Shown: positions 17,174-26,323 of the stretch, piece after piece
Position numbering within the stretch: position 1 is the first letter of the stretch
How the letters are laid out: the number at the start of each line of letters is the position of its first letter
DNA from: Acidobacteriota bacterium
Lineage (GTDB): Bacteria; Acidobacteriota; Terriglobia; Acidiferrales; UBA7541
Length of the DNA: 36,322 nucleotides
Assembly: GCA_003224145.1 (NCBI GenBank)
Contig: QHYN01000246.1
Coordinates: 1 to 36,322 of the forward strand
Direction of reading: 5' to 3'
Notes under the pieces: model-generated
What the model saw: the letters and a program-made list of their open reading frames with translations, nothing else
What the model was told of the DNA's origin: nothing
Databases searched by the model: none
Translations under genes and position numbers: made by a program

Positions 17174-18238
17174 TCAGGCTCCTGTTCCGAATAGTGAGTG
17201 CACCGCGGAAATGACTTGCGCCGCGCCGGGCGTGTAATGCGCCTCCAAAACCGCGGAAAAAGGAACCGGGGTATCGGGCGCCGTGACGGTCTTAATCGGG
17301 GCGTCGAGATTGTCAAAGCCCTTGTCGGCAACGCGAGCGGCGATATCGCGAGCCATAGACGCGGTGGGCGTGTCCTCGTCCACAACAACCAGGCGGCGAG
17401 TGCGAGAAACGGATTCCAAAATCGTGTCTTCGTCGAGTGGCGAGAGCGTCAAGACGTCCACCACTTCTGCATCAATGCCCTCGGCCAGGAGAGAATCTGC
17501 CGCTTCCGCGCAAATGTGGGTCATGCGGCCAATACCGCAGAGGGTAACGTCGCGACCGCGGCGAACGATCTCCACGCGGCCAATAGGGACAGTATAGGCT
17601 TCTTCTGGCACAGGCCCTTTGGCGCGCAATCCCAAAAACTTGTGCTCCAGGATGACCACTGGGCCGTTGTCCCGAATTGCTGAAATCGTCAGCCCTTTCG
17701 CGTTATAGGCGGTGGAAGGAACAACCACTTTAAGACCAGGGATGTGAGCTAAGACCGCATAGAGGGTTTGGGAATGCTGGGCGCCCGCGCCACCGCCATA
17801 CGTTCGATTGTCGCCCCCGCGGGTGCCATAGGCGGTGCGAATCACCAGCGGCAGGTCCACCTGGCCGCCCATCATGTAATGCATCTTGGCTGCTTGGTTC
17901 ATGATCTGGTCGTAACAGCAGCCAATCAGATCCACGAACATGATTTCGACAATGGGACGCAGTCCGGACATGGCCGCGCCCACACCAGCCCCGAGAAAAC
18001 CCATCTCTGCAATCGGAGTATCCAGAACGCGTTCCGGTCCAAACTCAATGATCAGGCCACGCGTTGCACGGAGCGGCCCGCCCCAGGCATCGACAAAACC
18101 TAGGTGCGCTCGGCCCGCTCCACCGGCGACATCCTCCCCCATAACCACGATCGTCGGGTCGCGCCGCATTTCCTGGCGAATCGCCTCATTTATGGCCTGG
18201 CCAAAACTCAGCTCACGTACGGCGGCGGTGGTGGTCAT
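17174..18238 (-). CDS. 2-oxoacid dehydrogenase E1 component, beta subunit
   Basis: A 354-residue protein of the pyruvate/acetoin/branched-chain E1beta family: SFGQAINEAIRQEM, VVMGEDVAGGAG, DTPIAEMGFLGAGVGAAM (with the conserved TPP-activating Glu), then RTAYGTRGGDNRTYGGG and a transketolase-C domain (VDVLTLSPLDEDTI). It pairs with E1alpha to decarboxylate a 2-oxoacid. Its ATG overlaps the E1alpha stop by 4 bases, giving translational coupling. The preferred substrate (pyruvate, acetoin or a branched-chain acid) cannot be assigned from sequence alone. Confidence 0.88.
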   Translation of the reverse strand: MTTTAAVRELSFGQAINEAIRQEMRRDPTIVVMGEDVAGGAGRAHLGFVDAWGGPLRATRGLIIEFGPERVLDTPIAEMGFLGAGVGAAMSGLRPIVEIMFVDLIGCCYDQIMNQAAKMHYMMGGQVDLPLVIRTAYGTRGGDNRTYGGGAGAQHSQTLYAVLAHIPGLKVVVPSTAYNAKGLTISAIRDNGPVVILEHKFLGLRAKGPVPEEAYTVPIGRVEIVRRGRDVTLCGIGRMTHICAEAADSLLAEGIDAEVVDVLTLSPLDEDTILESVSRTRRLVVVDEDTPTASMARDIAARVADKGFDNLDAPIKTVTAPDTPVPFSAVLEAHYTPGAAQVISAVHSLFGTGA

Positions 18239-19317
18239 TGCCGCTTTTCCTCAGACGCCGGAACGTAAACGTCGGTAAAAAGGTCGGCGGGGTCGGGTAG
18301 TGGACTCGCTTCCGCAAAAGCCACGGCGCCATCAATCTTCTTGCGATTCTCGGCCTCGATGGCGTCCAGCTCTTCTGCCTGGAGTAAGTGCTGGTCAAGC
18401 ATTTGCTCGCGGAATCGACGGATGCAATCGCGGGCACGCGCTGCTTCTTCTTCCTCTTTTGCGCGGTAGCGGTGGGTATCGTCACCCTGGTGGTGGCCAT
18501 AGTAGCGGTAGGTCATGCACTCAATCAGCGAAGGCCCCTGGCCCGCTCGGGCGCGCTCTACTGCAGTAACCGCTGCCTCCCATACTGCGAGAACATCCTG
18601 ACCGTCCACGGTCACTCCGGGCATGTTGTAAGCCGCTGCTCGGTCGGCAATATGGGGAACAGAAAGAGCGTACTCCACCGGAGTCGCCTGCGCGTAGCCA
18701 TTGTTTTCGCAGACGAAGATGACTGGCAGCCTCCAAATGGCCGCGAGATTCATGGCTTCGTGGATGGCTCCGATAGCGGCTGCACCCTCTCCGAAAAAGG
18801 ATGCCGCTACTTGAGGTGTCTTCCGCACCTTTGCTGAAAGCGCGGCTCCCACCGCATGAGTCGCTCCCATGCCAACAATGGGGTTGACGCCCAGCATGCC
18901 AACACGGACGTCCGTGATGTGCATCGAGCCGCCCTTGCCGCGATTGCTTCCAGTGGTTTTGCCGTAAAGCTCGGCCATCATGCGATGGACTTCCACTCCT
19001 TTGGCGATGCAATGCCCATGGCCGCGGTGCGTGGAGGCGATCCAATCGTTGGGTTCGAGCGCCGCGCACACGCCGACGGCACAGGCCTCCTGGCCGGTGT
19101 AATAGTGCACCGCGCCAACAGGTACACCTGTTTCGACGAGCCACTTGAGACGCTCTTCGAATTCCCGGATCAGCGTCAAGTGTTCGTACATCCAGAGCAA
19201 TTTTTCGCGCGACGGGAGGGCTTGTGTGAAGCCCGCAGTGCGGGTGGAGGAAATGGAATGGGAACCGGTCTTACTCTGCACTTCGATCTCCCTGCTCATG
19301 TTCTCAGCGCCCATCAT
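18235..19317 (-). CDS. 2-oxoacid dehydrogenase E1 component, alpha subunit
   Basis: A 360-residue E1alpha: HYYTGQEACAVGVCAAL, STHRGHGHCIAKG, NRGKGGSMHI, then the TPP/Mg segment FFGEGAAAIGAIHEAMNLAA ending in CENNGYA. The usual GDG reads GEG here (E177), a conservative change at a metal ligand. The first in-frame ATG (19317) overlaps the stop of the upstream glycosyltransferase by 14 bases. The ATG at 19299, 4 bases after that stop, is equally plausible; neither has a strong Shine-Dalgarno. It begins the E1alpha-E1beta-E2 block and is in the same direction and tight spacing as the glycosyltransferases before it, so it is co-transcribed with polysaccharide genes. Confidence 0.87.
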   Translation of the reverse strand: MMGAENMSREIEVQSKTGSHSISSTRTAGFTQALPSREKLLWMYEHLTLIREFEERLKWLVETGVPVGAVHYYTGQEACAVGVCAALEPNDWIASTHRGHGHCIAKGVEVHRMMAELYGKTTGSNRGKGGSMHITDVRVGMLGVNPIVGMGATHAVGAALSAKVRKTPQVAASFFGEGAAAIGAIHEAMNLAAIWRLPVIFVCENNGYAQATPVEYALSVPHIADRAAAYNMPGVTVDGQDVLAVWEAAVTAVERARAGQGPSLIECMTYRYYGHHQGDDTHRYRAKEEEEAARARDCIRRFREQMLDQHLLQAEELDAIEAENRKKIDGAVAFAEASPLPDPADLFTDVYVPASEEKRQ

Positions 19318-20284
19318 GCACTACTGCCACTCGCTGCGTCTGAGGGCCAAAGTCTTCCATTTTTCTCGCGGCCAGCGGATTGCGGTAGCATTCCAGGATT
19401 TCGCCTACCTTCGTCCAGACATTGAGCTTGTTGGAGAATCGCTGCGCCGAACTGAAGGCCAGCATCCACCGCAGCGTCCACACCAAAAGATTGCGAAACA
19501 AGTATAAGGGAACGCCAGCCGCGTAATACTTGGTCCCCGGACGAACGCCAAATTGACGAATGCTTGCGCCACCCTTGTGATACCACCATGCCAGGAAGAA
19601 CCTCTTGTCGATGCGGTTTTCCGGCACGGGGTGATGAACGATGGCGGAAGGCTCGTAGCGCAGCCGCTCCCCCGCCGCTAGCACGCGAGCGCCGAATTCC
19701 GTATCCTCGTTGCGAATCTCGCTTCCGGGGCGGGGCCCCAGTTCAGGCAGAAAATCCCCGCATTTTTCGAAGACAGATTTGCGGAAAGCCATGTTGGTGC
19801 CAAAGGGGGGCTCGAAAAGCTCACCCGCGTTGCTGCCCAGATCGAATTGAACGAGAGGACCCGCAGCATACCAGGCTTGCGGCTTGAGCCACACTGGAAT
19901 GGGACTAAACCATTCCGGAACCACCCGTCCACCAGCGCCAGCCCATTGCGGATCCTGCAAAGGGGCAGTGAGCCTCTGTAGCCAATCCGGCTTGACCCGC
20001 ACATCGTCATCCATGAACGCCAGGACGTTTCCGTGAGCTTTCCGAATCCCGGTATTCAGCGCATTGGATTTGCCTTGCTTGGGCTCAAAAATATAGCGAA
20101 TTCGTGAAGGATATTGCTTGCAAAAGCCCTCGACCACTTCGCGCGTTGCATCCTTGGAATTGTTGTCCACCACCAGAATCTCCCATTCGACGTCCTCTGG
20201 AAGCACCGAGGTAGCCACGCTTTCCAATGCTTTCTGGAGGCTCTGGCAACGATTATAGGTACACAAGATGACGGTAATCTTCAT
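19304..20284 (-). CDS. Family 2 glycosyltransferase
   Basis: A 326-residue GT2 with the standard opening MKITVILCTYNRC, nucleotide-binding VVDNNSKD, the metal-binding MDDDV, and a later acceptor-side segment RNEDTEFGARVLAAG (ED motif). ATG 20284 is preferred to the in-frame TTG at 20296 because it fits the family start and has GAGAAAG just upstream. A C-terminal hydrophobic stretch (about residues 260-285) may anchor it to the membrane. It would transfer one sugar from a nucleotide donor during repeat-unit assembly. Confidence 0.87.
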   Translation of the reverse strand: MKITVILCTYNRCQSLQKALESVATSVLPEDVEWEILVVDNNSKDATREVVEGFCKQYPSRIRYIFEPKQGKSNALNTGIRKAHGNVLAFMDDDVRVKPDWLQRLTAPLQDPQWAGAGGRVVPEWFSPIPVWLKPQAWYAAGPLVQFDLGSNAGELFEPPFGTNMAFRKSVFEKCGDFLPELGPRPGSEIRNEDTEFGARVLAAGERLRYEPSAIVHHPVPENRIDKRFFLAWWYHKGGASIRQFGVRPGTKYYAAGVPLYLFRNLLVWTLRWMLAFSSAQRFSNKLNVWTKVGEILECYRNPLAARKMEDFGPQTQRVAVVHDGR

Positions 20285-20324
20285 GGGCTTTCTCAAACCG
20301 CTCGCTCTATAAGATGAAGGACAT

Positions 20325-21350
20325 TTAGAGTGAACTCGGGGGCTGTGCTGGGCGATTCTTCGAGGTCTTATTCAACGTCCGAGACCACCAGGGCCACGCT
20401 CGCTCCACCGCGCGGAACGGATGCGAAAGGTGCTCGGCCAAATCAGCAATCAGAGACACTCCGAGCAACCCCCAGTACATGCGGCAGTCAAAGGCGGCCA
20501 GCGTATCTTTATGGTATTTCCAGAAACGGTTCGGGCGAATGCGCAGAACGTTGTGCGCCAACACGCGATAATATTCCCAACGAGCCTTCTTGTACCTCTG
20601 CTGATATTCGGCACGGTCCAAAAAAACCGGCCCGTATTTGAGCAGTATCACAAACTCGCCAAGCGCGATGCTGCAGAAGTCGTTGGCAAAGGACGTATTC
20701 GACTGCTCGCGAGGGCGACTGAAGCTTAACACCTGATGGACAAAGCCAAAGTCTGATTCCTGCAAAACGTCGAAGCAGGCTTCTTGATCGGCGTGGAGGT
20801 TTCGTTCGTTGAAAAAGGGAACGCGCTTGCGGATGAGATCGGAACGAACCAAGAGACACGTCATCGTTCCGAACACGTACGGACCACCCAGCAATTTGCT
20901 TCTGCACACCTCGCGGCCGGAAATTTTGAAACAGGGATAGGCCGGACCACCCCAGATCACCTCCTCACCATCCATGGTGAATGAGCCAACCAGCCCGATC
21001 GAGGGGTTCTCCTCGGCAACGCGGACCAATTCTTCAACACAGGTCGGATACAACCAGTCATCACCAAACACGAATTTGCAGTACTTGGATTCCGGGGAAA
21101 TCTGCCGAATGGCATGATTGTGGTTTTTGATGATGGGCAGGAAGTGGTCATTATCCACTATGCGGATGCGCGCATCCTTGCCCGCGTATTTCCTGGCAAT
21201 CGCAAGCGTTTCATCCGTGCTGCAATTGTTGACAATGGTGTAATCACAGTTTGTGTAGGTCTGCCGCAGGACGCTTTCAATGCATTCCGCGAGATCCTCG
21301 GCGCCATTGTACACGGGCGTGATTATGCTCACCAGCGGTTGAGCGCTCAT
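20325..21350 (-). CDS. Family 2 glycosyltransferase
   Basis: A 341-residue GT2: MSAQPLVSIITPVYNGAEDL, VNNCSTDET, and FGDDWLYP as the metal-binding Asp pair. The start at 21350 is chosen for GAGGAAA about 5 bases upstream; an ATG five codons earlier is in frame. It lies 40 bases before the next glycosyltransferase and shares no close similarity with it beyond the GT2 core. The donor and acceptor are unknown. Confidence 0.87.
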   Translation of the reverse strand: MSAQPLVSIITPVYNGAEDLAECIESVLRQTYTNCDYTIVNNCSTDETLAIARKYAGKDARIRIVDNDHFLPIIKNHNHAIRQISPESKYCKFVFGDDWLYPTCVEELVRVAEENPSIGLVGSFTMDGEEVIWGGPAYPCFKISGREVCRSKLLGGPYVFGTMTCLLVRSDLIRKRVPFFNERNLHADQEACFDVLQESDFGFVHQVLSFSRPREQSNTSFANDFCSIALGEFVILLKYGPVFLDRAEYQQRYKKARWEYYRVLAHNVLRIRPNRFWKYHKDTLAAFDCRMYWGLLGVSLIADLAEHLSHPFRAVERAWPWWSRTLNKTSKNRPAQPPSSL

Positions 21351-21536
21351 ACTTTCCTCACCCATCCTTGCTTACAAAACGCGTTGCATCCCATACGCCT
21401 TGAGGAATTCCATTTCCAAGGAAAGTGGCGCGGCAACCGCGTGTCGCGCTCCTTGGGTGGAACGCGAGTGATACTTTCAGTAGCTTGGCACCAGTCCGAT
21501 GAAATCATAGTCGTCAGTAGATCGTAAACAAATTCT

Positions 21537-23012
21537 CTACGCAGAAACCAAGGAGCGTTCCACAGGTGAACTTCCTCTCAATCCCTGAAAGAGATCCCAA
21601 TAGACAGCTTTCTGCCCCATCACATAGAACAGCACGCCAACGTATGCGCTCAGAAGAACGGTCACTCCGACGACGAGTCTGGCCAGATGAGGCCACGACT
21701 GCGTGAGGAGGAGTTGCACTCCAAAAGCAATCATTGCCGCCACGATGCCCGAAACCATCGGCCGGGTTGCCGTCAGCAAAATATCGCGTAAGGAAATTCC
21801 TGTGCCGTGTACGCACCAGGCGATGTGAGGGAGCGCCCACAAGGTCATCATTGCTGAGTAGCCGATTGCAACCCCTTTGGGACCGTAAGGCAATCCTATG
21901 GCGTACCCTGCGATCACGAGAGGGGCGAGGACTGCCACGATTCTTAGGTTTCGGCCAACCATTCCGAGCGAGAAGATCAGCCATGCTAAGGGATTGATCA
22001 GCGCGAAAACTAAAATCGTTGGAGTCAACAGGCGAAAGATTGGAACGACTTCTTTCCACCTCGGTCCGAGGACAACAAGAATCAAATCCGGAGCAAAAAG
22101 CGCCGCGGCAATGGTCATTGGGATGGTAAGGGCCAAAAGAAGAGAATAGCCTTTCAGAAAATAATTCTTGAATTTCTGAGCATCGTCCCGGACCCTGGAC
22201 AACCCCGAGAACGCTAGGCCCCAGAACGCAGAATTGAGGTTGTCCGTCGGGAGATTGATCAGCTGATAAGCTCTTCCGTAGAGACCTAGAGCATCTGCTC
22301 CCCAAAACCGGCCAAGCAAGACCTTTTCGAGGTTGTAGGCGAGATAGACGATAACGTTCCCTAAGGTGAGCGTTCCGCCAAAACGCAGCAAGGAGTGGAC
22401 TCCCTCCTGCGAGCGGGGCCTGCCTGGGACCCATCTTGTCGAGAGCCATAGACAGAAGGTGGTGACCAATGGAAGAGCGACGGCCGCCGTCACGAGAGAC
22501 CAGTAACCGAACCCCGTCGCGGCCATGCCGATACCGATGGCGGTGCTTACAGCCAGAGAGATGAGGTCTATCGTGGCCAGCGCCGTAAAGCGCATCTGCC
22601 GCTCGAGAAGCGCGGTATGTTGTACGCCAGCTGCATTAAAGATGAATGATGTCGCCAAGATAATGGAGACCCAGACAAGTCGAGGCTCGTGATAAAAAGC
22701 GGCAACAAAAGGAGACATCCCCGCCAGCAACAAACCTAGAATCGAACCCACCAAAATGTTGATCCAGAACAAGGTCGAAATCTGATCGTCCGTGACGTTT
22801 CCCCGCTGGACTGTGGCCGACGAAAGCCCAAAGTCTCGGAAAAGATTCAGCACACCGGTAAATGCCGTAACCATTCCGACCAGCCCGAAGTCCTTGGGAA
22901 CCAGCAAGCGTGCGAGCACCATTAACGACCCCATGCGCAAGATTAGGCTGGCCGCTTGGGAGAAGGCTTTGGCGATACCACCGCGGATCACCTTATGCTT
23001 GAGATCCTTCAT
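21537..23012 (-). CDS. Wzx-type lipid-linked oligosaccharide flippase (MOP superfamily)
   Basis: A 491-residue polytopic membrane protein with about 12-14 hydrophobic segments. It starts MKDLKHKVIRGGIAKAFSQA followed by LARLLVPKDFGLVGMV and LFRDFGLSSATVQR, typical of the WzxC/TuaB-like polysaccharide exporters. It would flip undecaprenyl-linked repeat units across the inner membrane. Shine-Dalgarno-like GGAGAGGG lies about 11 bases upstream of the ATG. A 171-base gap separates it from the next gene downstream. No Wzy polymerase is seen next to it. Confidence 0.85.
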   Translation of the reverse strand: MKDLKHKVIRGGIAKAFSQAASLILRMGSLMVLARLLVPKDFGLVGMVTAFTGVLNLFRDFGLSSATVQRGNVTDDQISTLFWINILVGSILGLLLAGMSPFVAAFYHEPRLVWVSIILATSFIFNAAGVQHTALLERQMRFTALATIDLISLAVSTAIGIGMAATGFGYWSLVTAAVALPLVTTFCLWLSTRWVPGRPRSQEGVHSLLRFGGTLTLGNVIVYLAYNLEKVLLGRFWGADALGLYGRAYQLINLPTDNLNSAFWGLAFSGLSRVRDDAQKFKNYFLKGYSLLLALTIPMTIAAALFAPDLILVVLGPRWKEVVPIFRLLTPTILVFALINPLAWLIFSLGMVGRNLRIVAVLAPLVIAGYAIGLPYGPKGVAIGYSAMMTLWALPHIAWCVHGTGISLRDILLTATRPMVSGIVAAMIAFGVQLLLTQSWPHLARLVVGVTVLLSAYVGVLFYVMGQKAVYWDLFQGLRGSSPVERSLVSA

Positions 23013-23141
23013 CGCTAGTTATGCCCTCTCCAGAACAATGTGACCCCGAACAAATGCGCACAGACAGTTCATCCGCAAATCCATCCAGCTTGCTGCTTTG
23101 CCTCGAGGCTGTGGAAGCTGCAGCATTGGCTCGTCTCGAAC

Positions 23142-24248
23142 TCAGCTTTGCACCGCGGATACGCCGGCCCGTTCCCCGTTCACCGGCGCCGGACTGCTTG
23201 CGTGAAAATTGTCGCCATTGGCTGAGGACTTCCATCGCAGTGAATTGTCCAACTTGCCCGAGCCCAGGAGGCTCTTGATATGGTTGATCCTGAAATAGCG
23301 GCCATTCTGCACGTCCGCAGTAGTTAATCCGTTCCCGCGATATGCGTCATAGAGCTCCTGAGCCCCCAAGCGAGCAGTCCACTGTGGCTGGAAGCCAGGC
23401 AGCGTGCGGCGCACTTTATCGCAGTTCACGCGATAGCAGCGCTTGTCGGGCCCTCCGCCGGGCACATATTCGATGCGGCTATTGGGCACAACTTCGGCGA
23501 CAATCTGTGCAAGTTCTCTAATGCGGTAATTCTCCTCGGTCTGACCAACGTTGAACGTTTGATTGTGAACGGTACTCTTTGGCGCTTCGAGTGCGCAGAT
23601 CATGGCCGCGACGATGTCGCGAATGTGCACAATTGGACGCCAGGGAGTGCCGTCGCTCTTGATATAGATGCAGCCAGTGGTCATGGCAGACGCGACGAAG
23701 TCATTTAAGACCAGATCCAGCCGCAGGCGAGGAGACGCACCGTAGGCGGTCGCATTCCTCATGAACGTTGGCGTGAAGTCTTCATCGGCAATTTGAGCGA
23801 CATCCCGCTCCACCAGCACCTTTGACTTTCCGTAAGGAGTCACCGGGTTCAACTCCACGGTCTCGTCTAGAAAATCGTCCCCCGCAGCTCCATATGTGCT
23901 GCAAGAGGAGGAAAACACAAAACGTTTCACACCCGCTCGTTTAGCCAATTCGGCCAACCGGACGGAAGCCTTATGGTTAATATCGAACGTAAGATTCGGA
24001 TCAAGGTTGCCCAATGGGTCGTTGGACAAAGCAGCGAGATGAATGACCGCATCGAAACCCTCGAGGTCGGACTCTGTCACATCCCGGACGTCTTTGCGAA
24101 TTTCGGGAGTCTTTGCGACTCCGTCTCCAAACTCGCAACCTTCGAACAGATCGGTGTCGAGGCCAAACACTTCGTGGCCGGCGGCCCGCAACATCGGCAT
24201 AGCCACGGATCCGATATAACCTTTGTGACCGGTAAGCAGTATCCTCAT
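23142..24248 (-). CDS. NAD-dependent nucleotide-sugar epimerase/dehydratase (extended SDR)
   Basis: A 368-residue extended short-chain dehydrogenase. The Rossmann start is [14 protein letters not shown] (GxxGxxG), followed by [13 protein letters not shown], then FSSSCSTYG (catalytic Ser/Thr) and YGKSK (catalytic Tyr and Lys). The downstream part binds a nucleotide-sugar ([12 protein letters not shown]). A non-conserved tail of about 45 residues follows the domain. Similar proteins in polysaccharide loci act on NDP-hexoses or on 4-keto sugars; the exact reaction is not determinable. GAGG lies 11 bases before the ATG. Its neighbours (RmlC-type epimerase, DUF4910 protein) suggest one sugar-modifying set. 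Confidence 0.85.
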   Translation of the reverse strand: MRILLTGHKGYIGSVAMPMLRAAGHEVFGLDTDLFEGCEFGDGVAKTPEIRKDVRDVTESDLEGFDAVIHLAALSNDPLGNLDPNLTFDINHKASVRLAELAKRAGVKRFVFSSSCSTYGAAGDDFLDETVELNPVTPYGKSKVLVERDVAQIADEDFTPTFMRNATAYGASPRLRLDLVLNDFVASAMTTGCIYIKSDGTPWRPIVHIRDIVAAMICALEAPKSTVHNQTFNVGQTEENYRIRELAQIVAEVVPNSRIEYVPGGGPDKRCYRVNCDKVRRTLPGFQPQWTARLGAQELYDAYRGNGLTTADVQNGRYFRINHIKSLLGSGKLDNSLRWKSSANGDNFHASSPAPVNGERAGVSAVQS

Positions 24249-24336
24249 CAGCGTTCAGCTCCTCTTGGAAACAGAATGGCTCGGGATCGTCGCGTTGCGA
24301 TTCGCGAACACGAAACAAGAATCAGTTCAGTGACAT

Positions 24337-25722
24337 TCAAGACCGGCTTCGGCGAGCAACAGCCACATTTGCCACGGAAGCCTCATGCGGGGAACTTCCT
24401 GCGTCATTCTCTTCAGAAACAGCCGATAACAAGCCACTCTCGCACAACAGGTCGGCCGCATCGCGGATCATCGGGAATGCGATATGCGAGCGCTCTGCGA
24501 TGTCCAGCAACGAATGGTCGCCATCGGACAAGTTCAAAACCCAAAGCCGAGCGTTCAGTTCTTCTTCAATCGTTCCGCCGCCCGTGGGACGATAAAGGCC
24601 GCGCTTCCCCATTTGAGGCTCGCAGTGAGGATTGAGGTTGCGGTAACGCCGATTGCCTTCGAGAACATCCAGAATCTCAACGCAAATGCGCAGCGATTCG
24701 GCAAGTTGAGTAGGATGAATGAATTCAAGGTTGTCCGCCGAAGTGTGATATTCAGAAAAGCTACCCCAGACGCTCCGCATCAGGCAGCCGACCGGGAGAT
24801 TAAATCCGGGAGAGCAATACTGCCGTTCATCGTATCCATATGGCGAAAATTCGAGAAACTCGGAGGATTCCGCATGATGAGTGAGCACGTGCGTCACCGC
24901 GTGGTCAATCTCCGCATTCCCCCGGCGGCTCTTTTTGTAACGGAACCCGCCCTTGTCCCCGATGCACGTTAGGACTAATCCGTGACGAATCCTTTTCGCA
25001 GCCGCCTGATTTTGCGCCAGCCATGTGATGGCTCCAATCGTTCCCGGAATGAAAAGAAACCGATAAGAGTAACGAAGATCGCGTCCAGCAAGAAATTGCG
25101 CCAAATAGGTAGCAACGGCTAGCCCTGAAAGATTGTCGTTTGCCAGCGAAGGATGACAGGCATGGCAGGAAATAAGGACCTCGTCGGCAGAGCGGCCGGA
25201 CAGGTAATATTCGCCTAGGGTCAGGCTCCCATCTTGAACAGTTGAATCGATGCAAACTTCATACTCGCCGTCTTTCAAAGACAGCATCTGATTGTGCGAA
25301 AGACAAAAACCCCAATCCTCCTTGTAGTAAGAAGTGCGGTACGGAATCCAGTCCGGTTTTTCCGGAATGGTAAAAAGATGCGGCCTAAGTTCGCCCAGCG
25401 GCATGGTCGCTTGCACCGGCGTGCTGTAGTTCAGAACATGCAGATTGCACTTCTGAAAGTCCACCACGCGCTTTCCGTCGGCCGATTTGATGAAAGCATC
25501 CCGTATGTTCCACTCCCGGGGCACGGTCCAATCAAAAACTCGAGTACCTGTTGGCACTTCCGTGGTTTGCAGGGGAATTCGCTCCTGAATCATGGCCAGA
25601 GTCTTTCGAAGCCCGTCCCCGGTGATGCTCCGGCAAATGGGGTAAAGCTCCCGCGCAAATCGGTGCAGTTCATCGCCGAGCGCGACGGGATCCTTCTGAA
25701 GAAAATCCTGCAGCAAGACCAT
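24337..25722 (-). CDS. DUF4910 aminopeptidase-like (M28-type zinc) protein with C-terminal winged helix
   Basis: A 461-residue protein of the DUF4910/DUF2172 family found in polysaccharide loci. The start is set at ATG 25722 because it overlaps the stop of the RmlC-type gene by one base (TGATG) and the family N-terminus follows at once (about residue 20, ELHRFARELYPICRS); longer starts would lie inside the epimerase gene. The peptidase-like core shows CHACHPSLANDNLSG (H190, D196), then DERQYCSPG and SEYHTSADN, all plausible zinc or catalytic positions. A C-terminal region (about 385-440) resembles a small winged-helix domain. The true role in sugar biosynthesis is not established. It might deacylate or hydrolyse an amide on a sugar, which would fit the FemAB-like and NodB-like neighbours (inference). 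Confidence 0.8.
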   Translation of the reverse strand: MVLLQDFLQKDPVALGDELHRFARELYPICRSITGDGLRKTLAMIQERIPLQTTEVPTGTRVFDWTVPREWNIRDAFIKSADGKRVVDFQKCNLHVLNYSTPVQATMPLGELRPHLFTIPEKPDWIPYRTSYYKEDWGFCLSHNQMLSLKDGEYEVCIDSTVQDGSLTLGEYYLSGRSADEVLISCHACHPSLANDNLSGLAVATYLAQFLAGRDLRYSYRFLFIPGTIGAITWLAQNQAAAKRIRHGLVLTCIGDKGGFRYKKSRRGNAEIDHAVTHVLTHHAESSEFLEFSPYGYDERQYCSPGFNLPVGCLMRSVWGSFSEYHTSADNLEFIHPTQLAESLRICVEILDVLEGNRRYRNLNPHCEPQMGKRGLYRPTGGGTIEEELNARLWVLNLSDGDHSLLDIAERSHIAFPMIRDAADLLCESGLLSAVSEENDAGSSPHEASVANVAVARRSRS

Positions 25723-26255
25723 CAATTTATTTTGAAGTCCGGGTAAGTCCGGTCCCTTTCCGAAATAACTTCTACTTTTGCCGGCCATTTGATTTGAAAT
25801 GCCGGATCGTTCCAACGCACGCCTCGCGCAGATTCCGCGTTCCAGAACTCCGACATTTGATAACTAACTTCGCTCTCAGGCTCCAGGGTTAAGAAGCCGT
25901 GCGCGCATCCTTCCGGCACGTACATCATGTTGCGCTTCTCCGCCTTCAATTCCACGGCGACCCATTTCCTGAAGGTGGGAGACTTACGGCGCAGGTCAAG
26001 TACAACATCATAGATCGCCCCTTTGGTGCAACGGATCAATTTAGCTTCCTCGTGGGGTACAAGCTGGTAATGCATGCCGCGCAAAGTCCCTTTGCGGCTG
26101 TTGAACGATAGGCTGCATTGCACCAGCTTTCCGTTGAGTCCTAGAGATTCAAATTCCTGCTGACACCAGGTGCGCGCAAAAAAACCGCGCTCGTCGTGCT
26201 TGACCTCGATCAGAATTTCGAAGACCTCGGGTAGATTCGTTTTAATGAAGACCAT
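25722..26255 (-). CDS. rfbC: RmlC-type dTDP-4-keto-sugar 3,5-epimerase family protein
   Basis: A 177-residue cupin, the usual RmlC length. The catalytic pair is retained: H62 in LRGMHYQ and K72 in EAKLIRC, plus D in SERDRTYP and PEGCAHGFL. The tyrosine aligned with the RmlC acid (Y132 in VSYQMSEFW) is present, but the adjacent YY of classical RmlC is FW, so epimerisation specificity (C3, C5 or both) may differ. No RmlA, RmlB or RmlD lies in the window, so the substrate may not be the rhamnose precursor. No strong Shine-Dalgarno was seen. The stop overlaps the next gene start by one base, so the two are coupled. Confidence 0.82.
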   Translation of the reverse strand: MVFIKTNLPEVFEILIEVKHDERGFFARTWCQQEFESLGLNGKLVQCSLSFNSRKGTLRGMHYQLVPHEEAKLIRCTKGAIYDVVLDLRRKSPTFRKWVAVELKAEKRNMMYVPEGCAHGFLTLEPESEVSYQMSEFWNAESARGVRWNDPAFQIKWPAKVEVISERDRTYPDFKIN

Positions 26256-26323
26256 AGAAGAGGATCATCGATTGAAATTACTGTCTCGCGCCAGCTTCCG
26301 TCCACGGCTTGGAGACTATTGAG

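Noticed and set aside
15994-17388. Longer start (17388) for the E2 gene
   Set aside because: The extra residues are Arg/Pro/Thr-rich shadow sequence of E1beta; GTG 17169 has AGGAG and begins at the lipoyl domain.
24337-25815. Longer start (25815) for the DUF4910 gene
   Set aside because: The extra residues lie inside the RmlC-type gene; ATG 25722 overlaps its stop by one base and fits the family start.
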